NCBI RefSeq assembly: GCF_008329705.1
Contig: NZ_VTSX01000015.1
Location: 1-64,000, forward strand
DNA: 64,000 bases
Direction of reading: 5' to 3'
Source: Chryseobacterium sp. SN22
Lineage (GTDB): Bacteria; Bacteroidota; Bacteroidia; Flavobacteriales; Weeksellaceae
Shown: positions 53,501-63,199 of the stretch, one piece after another
How the letters are laid out: each line of letters starts with the position of its first letter
Position numbering within the stretch: the stretch's first letter is position 1
Made by a program: the position numbers and the translations under genes
The notes under the pieces: generated by a model
Told to the model about the DNA's origin: nothing
Database searches by the model: none
The model's input: the letters and a program-made list of their open reading frames with translations, nothing else

Positions 53501-53676
53501 TCCGTTTCCGTTTTAAACCCGGTGGATTCATTCACAATCGTTACTTTCACCTTTTCCTGAGGGGCTTTCCCGGTACCGGTTACTTTCCCGGTAATGGAAG
53601 CCTGCGTAGTCTGTGCATAGGCCAGGGTTCCAAAACTCAGAAATAACAGTCCCAATACAATTTTTACTCTTTTCAT
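50575..53676 (-). CDS. Oar-like TonB-dependent receptor
   Basis: The 1033-residue outer-membrane protein has a signal peptide (IVLGLLFLSFGTLAYAQ), a CarboxypepD_reg-like domain (about 25-110; SITGKVTGTGKAPQEKVKV), TonB-box-like IEEVVVVGN, a plug (INGRNFANLAELSP-like region, FTIDGMTAKNP, SIEAVREFKVTTNQYD, SGGGTISAVTKSGTNKFSG) and a long barrel ending in YQIQIGAKYTF. This matches the Oar group rather than SusC. The ligand is unknown; Oar-like proteins are also linked to protease or peptide uptake. The start is the ATG at 53676. No SusD partner is next to it. Confidence 0.92.
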   Translation of the reverse strand: MKRVKIVLGLLFLSFGTLAYAQTTQASITGKVTGTGKAPQEKVKVTIVNESTGFKTETETNSRGEYIFKEIPLGGPYTIIVNDEKREGYNVNFGDQVTVNLDLASEKSIEEVVVVGNLKNKIGNLGAATAITTKNMGILPVNGRNFANLAELSPLSGKNGSISGQLGSSTNFTIDGMTAKNPTSAGATTSRSGAPFSISIEAVREFKVTTNQYDVTLGRSGGGTISAVTKSGTNKFSGSAWEYLRTNWLSSPYDIRGNKRNVDFSTSQFGFSLGGPIIKNKLHFFVAWDHQLDSRPLQIADIQSHEDELRLNTTTATLNKFLDVARAKYGVSNSPQFGSFNKVRNSDAAFLRLDWQINEKNLLTLRNNFTYDLNKIGLADNTAITAYESYGNDKNLDNSLLLTLRSNLKPNLTNELKAQYLYTFQDSYQNDQLGHPVPRAIVENIVSKIDGKDRATNIQIGGHRFAQESFRNNVFQLVDNLYYNTDKIKYTFGADLMYTMARSVYGSEVNGRFHFRENPTQNGDNLYNFNNQIAYRFYREVPLMDDPSVKSNIYNLGVYGQIQTKVARGLDLMAGLRLDYGGYPKAGLNQKLYDEMGIRTDNQIKSFIVQPRFQFDWNINEGNKDFLKFGAGIFSSDINNYMIINNLVFDGRHLATVDVTGKDVPVPDFNSYRNDYGTVPTLSQYQLPTINYTGKDAKIPVVYKANVSYTHFFNERFRAGVAAYMALGRNNYFYYDRNMVANPDFNLANEGGRGVFVPAATIAANGTLNWKDGRINKNFGRVLELVSDGKVNQYSFVVDTSYRYWKDGEITASYTWADIKDNTSYNGNVANSATLSTPVASDPRNLRMSYSDNQFRNKVVIYGNSPTIAGFTLGIRYAGMGGTRFSVLAGGNVNGDFVDSNDLAYIFPNLTQTLIDNPEVGTALKNYITDYNNEIAERNGGKNGFYGIWDVRVAKKIKFEKIGAFELSVDIFNVANLLNKEWGVNKSYGNMSLYSITGFDQTTRQFKYNLNTSGLEPLNGNPYQIQIGAKYTF

Positions 53677-53697
53677 ATTTTTCAAATTAGCTGCATG

Positions 53698-53705
53698 CAA
53701 AGGTA
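53698..53705 (-). promoter_or_regulatory. -7 element of the Oar-like gene
   Basis: On the minus strand the sequence is TACCTTTG followed by CATGCA, 21 bp before the ATG, fitting TAnnTTTG. Confidence 0.55.
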
Positions 53706-53888
53706 TCCTGACTTGGCGAACCCTTTGTTTAAGGGAGTTTTAACATTTTTTAAACTTTATGGGAACATGATGTTAAGTAAATTTTAACCCCGGATTTATC
53801 CGAAAGATAGTCAGCCGGTTGAAATATGTTACGTATTTTTAATTTTCTCAGAATGGGTAATTGTCTTATTTTTTACATCGGATTTAGC

Positions 53889-53896
53889 TATTTTTG
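53889..53896 (+). promoter_or_regulatory. -7 element of ligA
   Basis: TATTTTTG followed by CTGAAA lies 19 bp before the ligA ATG. A -33 element at proper spacing is not clear. Confidence 0.5.
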
Positions 53897-53900
53897 CTGA

Positions 53901-55922
<2,022 letters not shown>

Positions 55923-55944
55923 ATTCAGAAAAATATTTATATCT

Positions 55945-55981
55945 AAACCATTGGAATTAATTTTCAATGGTTTATTTTTGC
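55945..55981 (+). promoter_or_regulatory. ligA terminator overlapping the LRR gene promoter
   Basis: AAACCATTG and CAATGGTTT form a hairpin after ligA followed by ATTTTT. The same DNA supplies TTG (55952-55954) and, 19 bp on, TATTTTTG (55974-55981), a -33/-7 pair for the next gene. Confidence 0.6.
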
Positions 55982-56015
55982 GCTTTAAAAAAAAAGGAAA
56001 AACTTGTTTGTAACC

Positions 56016-58727
56016 ATGAAGAAAATCTATTCAGTCATTTGTTTAATGATGCTTGCTGTATTTCAGGCACAGATTGTAAATATTCCAGATCCCGTTTTTA
56101 AGGCAAAATTACTCGCAGCAAACAATACCAACGGATTTGCACTAAACAGTGCCGGTAACAGTATAAGAATTGATGCCAATTACGATGGCAATATACAGTT
56201 ATCAGAAGCACAAAGTGTAGCAACATTATACATGTCAAACAATTCCATTGTAGATATGACGGGTATCAACTCTTTTACCAATCTAAAAACATTAGGTATC
56301 AGCTATAATAAGTATACTAATTTAACCCTAAATCTTCCTCAATTAGAATCTCTAAATACCTGGTCTGATTATCTGACCTCTATTGACATTTCTTCTTGTC
56401 CAAAATTAAAAACTTTATATTTAGGTTTCAATGCAGCCAATCTGGTTGTTAACAGTAATTCTGTAACCTATCTGAATCTTATAGGAACCAATAATCTTCA
56501 GACGGCTAATCTTCAAGGGCTTCCTGCATTAAAAGAGTTGCTTATACAAAATGGTCCCGGAATTCAAACCGTAAACGGATCTAATATGGCCAGCCTCGAA
56601 GAAGCATTCATTTCTTATACACCTTTTTTATCGAATATCAATTTTACAGGATCGCCACAATTTAAAAAGCTGACCCTGCTTACTACCGGCCTTCCTATTC
56701 TCGATCTCACCAATTATACAACTCTTCAATATGTAAGTGGTCAGGCCAATTCTTTTTCCAATGTAATTCTAGATGGCTGCAGCTCGCTTATTAGCGTAGG
56801 TTTACCATTCAATAATATTTCTAACATAAGCCTAACCGGTGCTTCTGCATTAACAAATTTATATTTAATCAACAATAACCTTTCCTCTTTGGTGGTAAAT
56901 AATCATCCTAATCTTCAGAATATCGATGTATCAAATAATCAAATTTCATCTTTAAGTTTGAATAATTTACCGGAACTTCAAAATCTCGATGTCACATCCA
57001 ATCAGTTGTCAAGTCTTGATTTTTCTACGTCCGTAAGCCTCAAAAAAATCATTTGTTCCAACAATCACCTGCCATATCTTAATCTTAGTATGCTGCCTAA
57101 TCTTTTAAGGCTGGATTGTGATTATAACGATATCATCAATCTCGATTTATCCAACAATCCTGATCTTACAAATATTAAATGTAATAATAATCCCGATCTT
57201 GAACAGGTTCTACTAAAAAACCAGGCCATGAATTATGTTTCTTCAACAGTTCTTTTTCCTAATCCTAAGCTTCAGAATATATGTTGTGATGATTTTGAAA
57301 TGAATCAATTTGCAAATTACGTATCAGCACAGGGTAATCCCACTACAAATGTGAATAGTTACTGCTATTTCACTCCGGGTAACTCCAAATATACGTTCAG
57401 CGGAAATATAAAATACGACAGCAATAACAACGGTTGTGATATAAATGACCTTAGCAGAGCATTTCAGAAATTTAATATTACCAATGGAACAGTCTCCGGC
57501 AGCATTATGGCCAATAATTCGGGGAATTATTCGGTTTCTGTTCCGGCCGGAGTTCACACTGTGACTCCGATCTTGGAAAACCCGGCTTATTTTAACATTT
57601 CACCTCCTGCTTTTACAGCCAATTTTCCAACACAGACCAGCCCTCTTACACAAAACTTCTGTTTAACGGCAAACGGCATACACAATGACCTCGAAGCAGT
57701 AATCATTCCGCTTATGGCGGCACGTCCCGGATTTAACGCAACCTATAAAATCGTTTATAAAAACAAGGGAAACACGACACAATCCGGAACGGTTTCATTT
57801 AATTATAATGATAATGTGACTGATTATTTATCGTCAATGGTAACTCCGAATTCACAATCCACAGGATTGCTAAACTGGAATTTCACGAATCTTCTTCCTT
57901 TTGAAACAAGAGAAATCGCAGTGACTTTAAAACTGAACACCCCCATCCAGACTCCCGCTTTAAACGAAGGCGATATTTTAAACTATACAGTGCAGGTAAA
58001 CAGTGCTGCTGATGATACGCCTTCTGACAATATATTTACATTGAATCAGACGGTTGTGAATTCTTTTGATCCAAATGACAAAAGCTGTTTAGAGGGAACT
58101 ACAATTTCACAGATAAAAGTCGGGGACTACGTTCATTATCTGATTCGGTTTGAAAATACAGGAACGGCAAATGCACAAAACGTTATAATAAAAGACGTTA
58201 TTGACGTTTCCAAATATAATGTATCCAGTCTGATCCCGCTGAATGCAAGCCATAACTTCGTTACGAGGACAACGAATCCGAATGTTGTGGAATTTATCTT
58301 TGAAAATATTCAGCTGCCATTTGATGATGCGAATAATGACGGATATGTTTCATTTAAGATCAAAACAAAATCTACCTTAAATGCCGGAGACAGCTTCAGC
58401 AATCTGGCAAAAATTTATTTTGATTATAATGCGCCGATTACAACAAATACCTTCACAACAACCGTGCAGAACGTACTGGCTACTGCAGAAACCGGTAAAG
58501 AAACCGGCAACATTGCCATTTATCCGAATCCGGCAAAAGACGTCCTAAATATTCAATCCAAAAATAAAATCATAAAAGCTGAAATCTATGATGCTGCGGG
58601 AAGGGTTATGATGGCTGTTCCGGTTAAAGGAAACACTGTCGGTGTTTCTGAGCTTGCCAAAGGAAATTATATCGTTAAATTATCGACAAAGGATCAAACA
58701 TTCACTCAGAAATTTATTAAAAACTAA
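56016..58727 (+). CDS. Type IX-secreted leucine-rich-repeat protein
   Basis: The 903-residue protein has a signal peptide (KKIYSVICLMMLAVFQAQ), about 380 residues of leucine-rich repeats (units such as LTNLYLINNNLSSLVVNNHP and LQNIDVSNNQISSLSL), then a beta-rich region with a DUF7619-like repeat domain (FDPNDKSCLEGTTISQIKVG and HYLIRFENTGTANAQNV), and a C-terminal type A sorting domain (IAIYPNPAKDVLNIQSKNK, ending GNYIVKLSTKDQTFTQKFIK). The last directs export by the type IX system and surface attachment. It is probably an adhesin. The ATG at 56016 is chosen over an upstream start at 56004. Confidence 0.9.
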   Translation: MKKIYSVICLMMLAVFQAQIVNIPDPVFKAKLLAANNTNGFALNSAGNSIRIDANYDGNIQLSEAQSVATLYMSNNSIVDMTGINSFTNLKTLGISYNKYTNLTLNLPQLESLNTWSDYLTSIDISSCPKLKTLYLGFNAANLVVNSNSVTYLNLIGTNNLQTANLQGLPALKELLIQNGPGIQTVNGSNMASLEEAFISYTPFLSNINFTGSPQFKKLTLLTTGLPILDLTNYTTLQYVSGQANSFSNVILDGCSSLISVGLPFNNISNISLTGASALTNLYLINNNLSSLVVNNHPNLQNIDVSNNQISSLSLNNLPELQNLDVTSNQLSSLDFSTSVSLKKIICSNNHLPYLNLSMLPNLLRLDCDYNDIINLDLSNNPDLTNIKCNNNPDLEQVLLKNQAMNYVSSTVLFPNPKLQNICCDDFEMNQFANYVSAQGNPTTNVNSYCYFTPGNSKYTFSGNIKYDSNNNGCDINDLSRAFQKFNITNGTVSGSIMANNSGNYSVSVPAGVHTVTPILENPAYFNISPPAFTANFPTQTSPLTQNFCLTANGIHNDLEAVIIPLMAARPGFNATYKIVYKNKGNTTQSGTVSFNYNDNVTDYLSSMVTPNSQSTGLLNWNFTNLLPFETREIAVTLKLNTPIQTPALNEGDILNYTVQVNSAADDTPSDNIFTLNQTVVNSFDPNDKSCLEGTTISQIKVGDYVHYLIRFENTGTANAQNVIIKDVIDVSKYNVSSLIPLNASHNFVTRTTNPNVVEFIFENIQLPFDDANNDGYVSFKIKTKSTLNAGDSFSNLAKIYFDYNAPITTNTFTTTVQNVLATAETGKETGNIAIYPNPAKDVLNIQSKNKIIKAEIYDAAGRVMMAVPVKGNTVGVSELAKGNYIVKLSTKDQTFTQKFIKN

Positions 58728-58746
58728 ATTTAATTGTTATCATAAG

Positions 58747-58780
58747 CAAAGACTGTCTTTCATAAGGCAGTCTTTTTTTT
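58747..58780. terminator. Bidirectional terminator
   Basis: AAAGACTG and CAGTCTTT form the stem, followed by eight T residues on the plus strand. It separates the LRR gene from the convergent gene, whose stop codon it reaches. Confidence 0.75.
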
Positions 58781-59483
58781 AGCTGTGTTCAAAAGTATAC
58801 AGCGCATCGGAAATCTCAGCAGCAAATCGCCCGTTATTATTTTCGAAGTAATAAAACCCTTCTTCCAGAAACACCGTATTTTTCCTGATCCATCCGGAAA
58901 ATTCAGTATGCACCGTCTCATCGAAATCTTTAAAATCATTTTTCCGGCCGATAAAGTCCTGATAATAAAACTGAATGAAGTCGACATAGATCACAAACGT
59001 ATTCCCGGCAATCTCTACGGGCCAATGCTGCAGCAGAACTTCGATAGTTCCCGTTAATGCATAAAATCCGCAGAAAAAACTGCTATCGAAACAAGAATGG
59101 TGTGCAAGAATATGTTTCCACCACGCGATAAGGAAAGCGGTCACTGCTTTCTGCTCTGCGGATTCCCAACTTTCCCAACGGCCGTATTTCAGCTTGCCCA
59201 GCACCGTTGAAGCATGAATATTGAGTTCATCACCACGCATCAGTTCCAGGATGCGGGGCAGGAAATGCTTAAAATCATTCACATTACCCCAGGTCGTCAT
59301 CGCTTTGAACGCATATCTCGACAGGTCTTCTCCCTGTAATTCCCTGAGATGCATGCTGTAAATCTTTTCCTGATCGGCATCCGACACACAGCACGGACAG
59401 CCGGTGATGTGTGTCTTTAGCCCATATCCTGAAAATACGGCGTACAGGTTTTCAACAGCATCATTTAGCTCCTCAGGAATCAT
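58779..59483 (-). CDS. Unrecognised cytoplasmic protein
   Basis: The 234-residue protein lacks a signal peptide and membrane helices. It contains the cysteine cluster THITGCPCCVSD near residue 27, several Trp-rich segments (KAMTTWGNVNDF, YGRWESWESAEQKAV, FLIAWWKHILAHHSCFDSS) and a helical C-terminal half. I do not recognise a family. Composition and codon use match neighbouring genes, and it is intact, so it is likely to be expressed. Its start region is divergent from the MgtC-like gene, with 86 bp between them. Confidence 0.75.
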   Translation of the reverse strand: MIPEELNDAVENLYAVFSGYGLKTHITGCPCCVSDADQEKIYSMHLRELQGEDLSRYAFKAMTTWGNVNDFKHFLPRILELMRGDELNIHASTVLGKLKYGRWESWESAEQKAVTAFLIAWWKHILAHHSCFDSSFFCGFYALTGTIEVLLQHWPVEIAGNTFVIYVDFIQFYYQDFIGRKNDFKDFDETVHTEFSGWIRKNTVFLEEGFYYFENNNGRFAAEISDALYTFEHS

Positions 59484-59569
59484 TTTATCGTCTAATTTTA
59501 AATCTAATATACCTCATTTTAAATCTTTACGAAAGAATTATCGTAACTTTAATAAGTAAGATTTTAACA

Positions 59570-60214
59570 ATGGAATTTCTAAATGACCATTCGATTCAGA
59601 ACGAATTGCTGCTTATTTTCATTTCCGTGGTTCTCGGAATTATTATCGGTGCGGAACGCGAATACCGGAACAAATCGGCGGGGCTGCGCACGTTCATCCT
59701 GATCTGTTTCGGCTCCTGCCTGTTTACTATTCTTTCTGTCAAGATCGGTGTTGATGACCCCGACCGGATTGCTGCCAACATCATTACCGGAATCGGTTTT
59801 CTTGGGGCCGGTGTGATCTTTAAAGGCGATAACAAAATTGATGGGATCACTACGGCAACAACGATATGGGCAACGGCTTCCATCGGAATGGCCGTGGGTT
59901 CAGGTTATGTTTACCTTGCCGTTCTGGGGACCCTTCTGGTGCTGGTGATTTTAAGTTCACTCACCTATTTTGAAAAGCTGATTGATCGCGAACATAAAAT
60001 CCGCGAATATAGAATAACGGTTGCCAGTCATCATGACCTTATGCATTGTGAAACAATTTTTAAGAAATATAATTTACGGTTCATGATTTCAAAACAGAAA
60101 TACGAGGAGGGAGAACTCACCACTTCCTGGATCATTGTCGGAAAAAATGCACAGCATCAGGCTTTAACGGAAACCTTAATGAAAGAGGAAAAAATTATCA
60201 GTTATCAATTTTAA
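59570..60214 (+). CDS. MgtC/SapB-family membrane protein
   Basis: The 214-residue protein has four or five N-terminal helices with the family pattern ISVVLGIIIGAEREYRNKSA and GLRTFILICFGSCLFTILS, then IITGIGFLGAGVIFKGDN, DGITTATTIWATASIGMAVG, and a cytoplasmic ACT-like C-terminal domain (about 140-214). MgtC-like proteins relate to magnesium or phosphate homeostasis and ATP control. The ATG at 59570 gives the expected N-terminus. Confidence 0.9.
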   Translation: MEFLNDHSIQNELLLIFISVVLGIIIGAEREYRNKSAGLRTFILICFGSCLFTILSVKIGVDDPDRIAANIITGIGFLGAGVIFKGDNKIDGITTATTIWATASIGMAVGSGYVYLAVLGTLLVLVILSSLTYFEKLIDREHKIREYRITVASHHDLMHCETIFKKYNLRFMISKQKYEEGELTTSWIIVGKNAQHQALTETLMKEEKIISYQF

Positions 60215-60216
60215 TA

Positions 60217-60247
60217 AAAAAAAGAGGCTTTGATGTCTCTTTTTTTA
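60217..60247. terminator. Bidirectional terminator
   Basis: AAAAAAAGAG and CTCTTTTTTT pair around GCTTTGATGT, between the convergent MgtC-like and NlpE-like genes. Confidence 0.75.
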
Positions 60248-60727
60248 TTTCTTTTTAAACACATACAAATCCTTGTTCGGGCCGTCGATTGGCTGGCCGC
60301 TCATGTCAAGTTGGGTAAGGGTATTCTCCCCGACTCTGTATTTGTAGCTGGAGTTTTTTCCTTTGAGGGTAATTACTTTTCCGGAGACATTCCACCCGAA
60401 GCTTCCTTTGTCCTGGTTTTTGACATTCCGTTCAAGGTATTCTTCGTTGAGGGTGAAGGTTTTGTCTTTATTCAATGTCACATCTGTTTTGATTCCCGGA
60501 CAGTCTGCGCATGGTACAACCGCTGTGTAAGTACCCGACCAGTCCAGAGCATTTTCAGAAGTATCGCCTTCTACCGAAGTTGTGGTACTGGCACTGTCGA
60601 CAGGAGCCTGGATCGCCATCGGATCCGTTTTAGCAGTAATATCAATCTCAGGATTTTTATCTTTCTGGGTACAGGACGCCAACAAGGTAATGGCTGCCAT
60701 GCCTAAGATCTGCATCTGGTGTTTCAT
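60245..60727 (-). CDS. NlpE-like lipoprotein
   Basis: The 160-residue lipoprotein (GMAAITLLASCTQ lipobox) has a disordered spacer rich in Ala/Thr/Ser and an NlpE N-terminal domain with WSGTYTAVVPCADCPGIKTD (CxxC pair) and VTLNKDKTFTLNEEYL. It ends IDGPNKDLYVFKKK. In E. coli NlpE senses surface contact and copper, but here only the N-terminal domain is present. The start is the ATG at 60727; 13 extra codons upstream are unlikely. Confidence 0.88.
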   Translation of the reverse strand: MKHQMQILGMAAITLLASCTQKDKNPEIDITAKTDPMAIQAPVDSASTTTSVEGDTSENALDWSGTYTAVVPCADCPGIKTDVTLNKDKTFTLNEEYLERNVKNQDKGSFGWNVSGKVITLKGKNSSYKYRVGENTLTQLDMSGQPIDGPNKDLYVFKKK

Positions 60728-60982
60728 AATCAGTGATTGTGGGTGTGAATGCTTTTTAAGCAGCAAAAATTAAGCCGAGGGGCTGTTCAAAGGTTGAGGT
60801 TTAAAGTTTGATAGTTCTCCAGCTTTAATTGAATCTTTCTGTGAATTCTTTTAATAATCTAAAATAAAATCTCTACAAGTTAGCCGGATGATTTACTATT
60901 GGAACTTTGAACCAAAACTTTAAACCTGAAACTTTAATTTAAACCTGAAATTTTCTTCGTAAATTGGGACAAAATTTTGATT

Positions 60983-63121
60983 ATGACAAAAAAGATACTC
61001 TTATCTGTATTTCTTTTGCCGGCTGTAATGACGTTTGCACAGCAATACGGCGGAATGTGGATTCCGACAGAGCTTAATGAAAAGGAGATGAAAGATTTAG
61101 GAATGAAGATCTCTGCCAAAGACATTTTCAATCCGCAGAAGCCCAGCATTAAGGATGCCGTGGTGCAGTTCAACGGCGGATGTACGGCCGAAATTATTTC
61201 GCCGAAGGGTCTTCTGCTCACCAACCACCACTGTGGGTACGGGCAGATCCAGGCGCATTCAACCGTTCAGAACGACCTTTTATCCAATGGGTTCTGGGCG
61301 AAGAATCCGCAGGGAGAGCTTCCTAACCCCGGCGTAACGGTGGATTTCATTGTTGATATCAAAGAAGTAACCCCTCAGATCCTGCAGGGAACGGATAATC
61401 TTCAGGAGCCGGAACTGGCCAAACAGATTGCCAAAAATATTGAGGTTTATAAAAACGCTCAGAAAACCGAGCCGTATCAGTCGATTTCCGTAAAATCCAT
61501 GTATTACGGGAATAAGTTTTACGCTTACACGATAGAAACATTCAAAGATATCCGTCTGGTAGGTGCACCGCCGCAGAGTATCGGGAAATTCGGCTCCGAT
61601 ACGGACAATTGGGTGTGGCCGAGACATACCGGGGATTTTTCCATGTTCAGGATCTATGCCGATAAAAACAACAAGCCGGCGGAATATTCCAAAGACAACA
61701 TACCGTATGTTCCGAAGCATTATCTTCCGGTTTCCATCAAGGATAAAAATGAAAATGATTTCACCTTTGTTTTCGGATTCCCGGGCAGAACCACGGAATA
61801 CCTTCCTGCGATTGCCGTTGAAAAGATCATGACAGAGATTGATCCTGCCAGAATTGCGGTAAGGGATGTGGCACTAAAAACCTTGGATGAAAAAATGCGT
61901 ACGGATGCGGCCACACGGATCCAGTATGCTTCAAAATATGCTTCGGTAGCCAACTACTGGAAAAAATGGATCGGCGAAGTGGAAGGATTGAAAAAATCCA
62001 ATGCCGTACAGAAAAAAGTAATGTACGAAGGGACTCTGGCAGCTAAAAACCCGGAGATCAAATCCACCATCGACCAGATGAACAGACTGTATGCCGAGCA
62101 GGCGCCTTATGCCTTAAACAATGCTTATTATTCTGAAACCGTAAGAAATGCGGAAACCATGATGCTGGCTAACCTGTACTACGGGTATATTACTGCGGTG
62201 GAAGCAGGAAGAGCCGACGAAAAAAGCACATTGGCTTTCAAAAACAGGCTGACCTCTTTTTACAAAGATTACAATGCAGAACTGGATGCCAAAGTAACGG
62301 CCAAACTGCTGGCTCTTTACGCTAACAAAACAGCACCGCAATTTCTGCCGGCGGGGTTTGATAAATATAAAAACGAAGCCCAGAATATCCAGGCCATCGA
62401 GGATGTTTCTAAAAACTCCGTAATTACAGGAAGAAGCGAAGTAAACGGTGCTTCATTGAGCAAGGACATCGATAAGGCATTCTCCAATCAGGACAAACTG
62501 ATCAAATCCATCAAAAAAGATCCGGCTTACCAGCTGTATGTAACGATGAGAGACACCTACATGACCAAAGCGGATCCTCAGTTTACGGCTTTGCAGATGA
62601 AGATCGATGCCCTGCAGAAAACTTACATGGCGCAGCAGATCAAAACGGATAAAGACCGTAAGTTCTTTCCGGATGCCAATTCCACCCTTCGTGTAGCCTA
62701 TGGAAAAGTAAAAGGTTCTTCACCGAGAGACGCCGTTTCCTACAACTACCAGACGCATCTTTCTGGAGTGATGGAAAAATATGTTCCGGGAGATTATGAA
62801 TTCGATGTTCCGAAAAAGCTGATCGACCTGTACAGCAAAAAAGATTTCGGCATGTATAAAGACAAAACGGGTGACGTTCCGGTAGGATTTACCGCAACCA
62901 ACCATACCACCGGCGGAAACTCAGGAAGCCCGGCGCTGGATGCCTACGGAAACCTTGTAGGGTTGAACTTCGACCGCCAGTGGGAAGGTACGATGAGCGA
63001 CATCAATTATGATCCGCGATTCAGCCGGAACATCATGGTAGACACCAAATACATTCTTTTCATCATCGATAAATTTGCCGATTCCAAATGGCTGGTGGAT
63101 GAAATGAAGATTGTAAAGTAA
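60983..63121 (+). CDS. S46-family dipeptidyl-peptidase, DPP11-like
   Basis: The 712-residue periplasmic serine peptidase has a signal peptide (KKILLSVFLLPAVMTFAQ) and the S46 signature pieces: GLLLTNHHCGYGQIQ with the catalytic His, SDTDNWVWPRHTGDFSMFRI with the Asp region, and TTGGNSGSPALDAYG with the nucleophilic Ser. Eighteen residues after that Ser stands Arg (GLNFDRQWEG). In P. gingivalis, Arg at this place (R673) marks DPP11, which cleaves after Asp/Glu, while DPP7 has Gly. I therefore favour the acidic-residue-specific type. It removes dipeptides from peptides imported after extracellular proteolysis. Confidence 0.93.
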   Translation: MTKKILLSVFLLPAVMTFAQQYGGMWIPTELNEKEMKDLGMKISAKDIFNPQKPSIKDAVVQFNGGCTAEIISPKGLLLTNHHCGYGQIQAHSTVQNDLLSNGFWAKNPQGELPNPGVTVDFIVDIKEVTPQILQGTDNLQEPELAKQIAKNIEVYKNAQKTEPYQSISVKSMYYGNKFYAYTIETFKDIRLVGAPPQSIGKFGSDTDNWVWPRHTGDFSMFRIYADKNNKPAEYSKDNIPYVPKHYLPVSIKDKNENDFTFVFGFPGRTTEYLPAIAVEKIMTEIDPARIAVRDVALKTLDEKMRTDAATRIQYASKYASVANYWKKWIGEVEGLKKSNAVQKKVMYEGTLAAKNPEIKSTIDQMNRLYAEQAPYALNNAYYSETVRNAETMMLANLYYGYITAVEAGRADEKSTLAFKNRLTSFYKDYNAELDAKVTAKLLALYANKTAPQFLPAGFDKYKNEAQNIQAIEDVSKNSVITGRSEVNGASLSKDIDKAFSNQDKLIKSIKKDPAYQLYVTMRDTYMTKADPQFTALQMKIDALQKTYMAQQIKTDKDRKFFPDANSTLRVAYGKVKGSSPRDAVSYNYQTHLSGVMEKYVPGDYEFDVPKKLIDLYSKKDFGMYKDKTGDVPVGFTATNHTTGGNSGSPALDAYGNLVGLNFDRQWEGTMSDINYDPRFSRNIMVDTKYILFIIDKFADSKWLVDEMKIVK

Positions 63122-63137
63122 TTTTTAAAGCATATCT

Positions 63138-63187
63138 AAAGAATCTATTTAAATTTTTCAACCGGTTTAAATAGATTCTTTTTTATT
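63138..63187. terminator. Strong terminator after the S46 peptidase
   Basis: AAAGAATCTATTTAAA and TTTAAATAGATTCTTT form a 16-bp perfect stem around a 12-base loop, followed by T residues on the plus strand. Confidence 0.85.
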
Positions 63188-63199
63188 TTTGACATCTGA

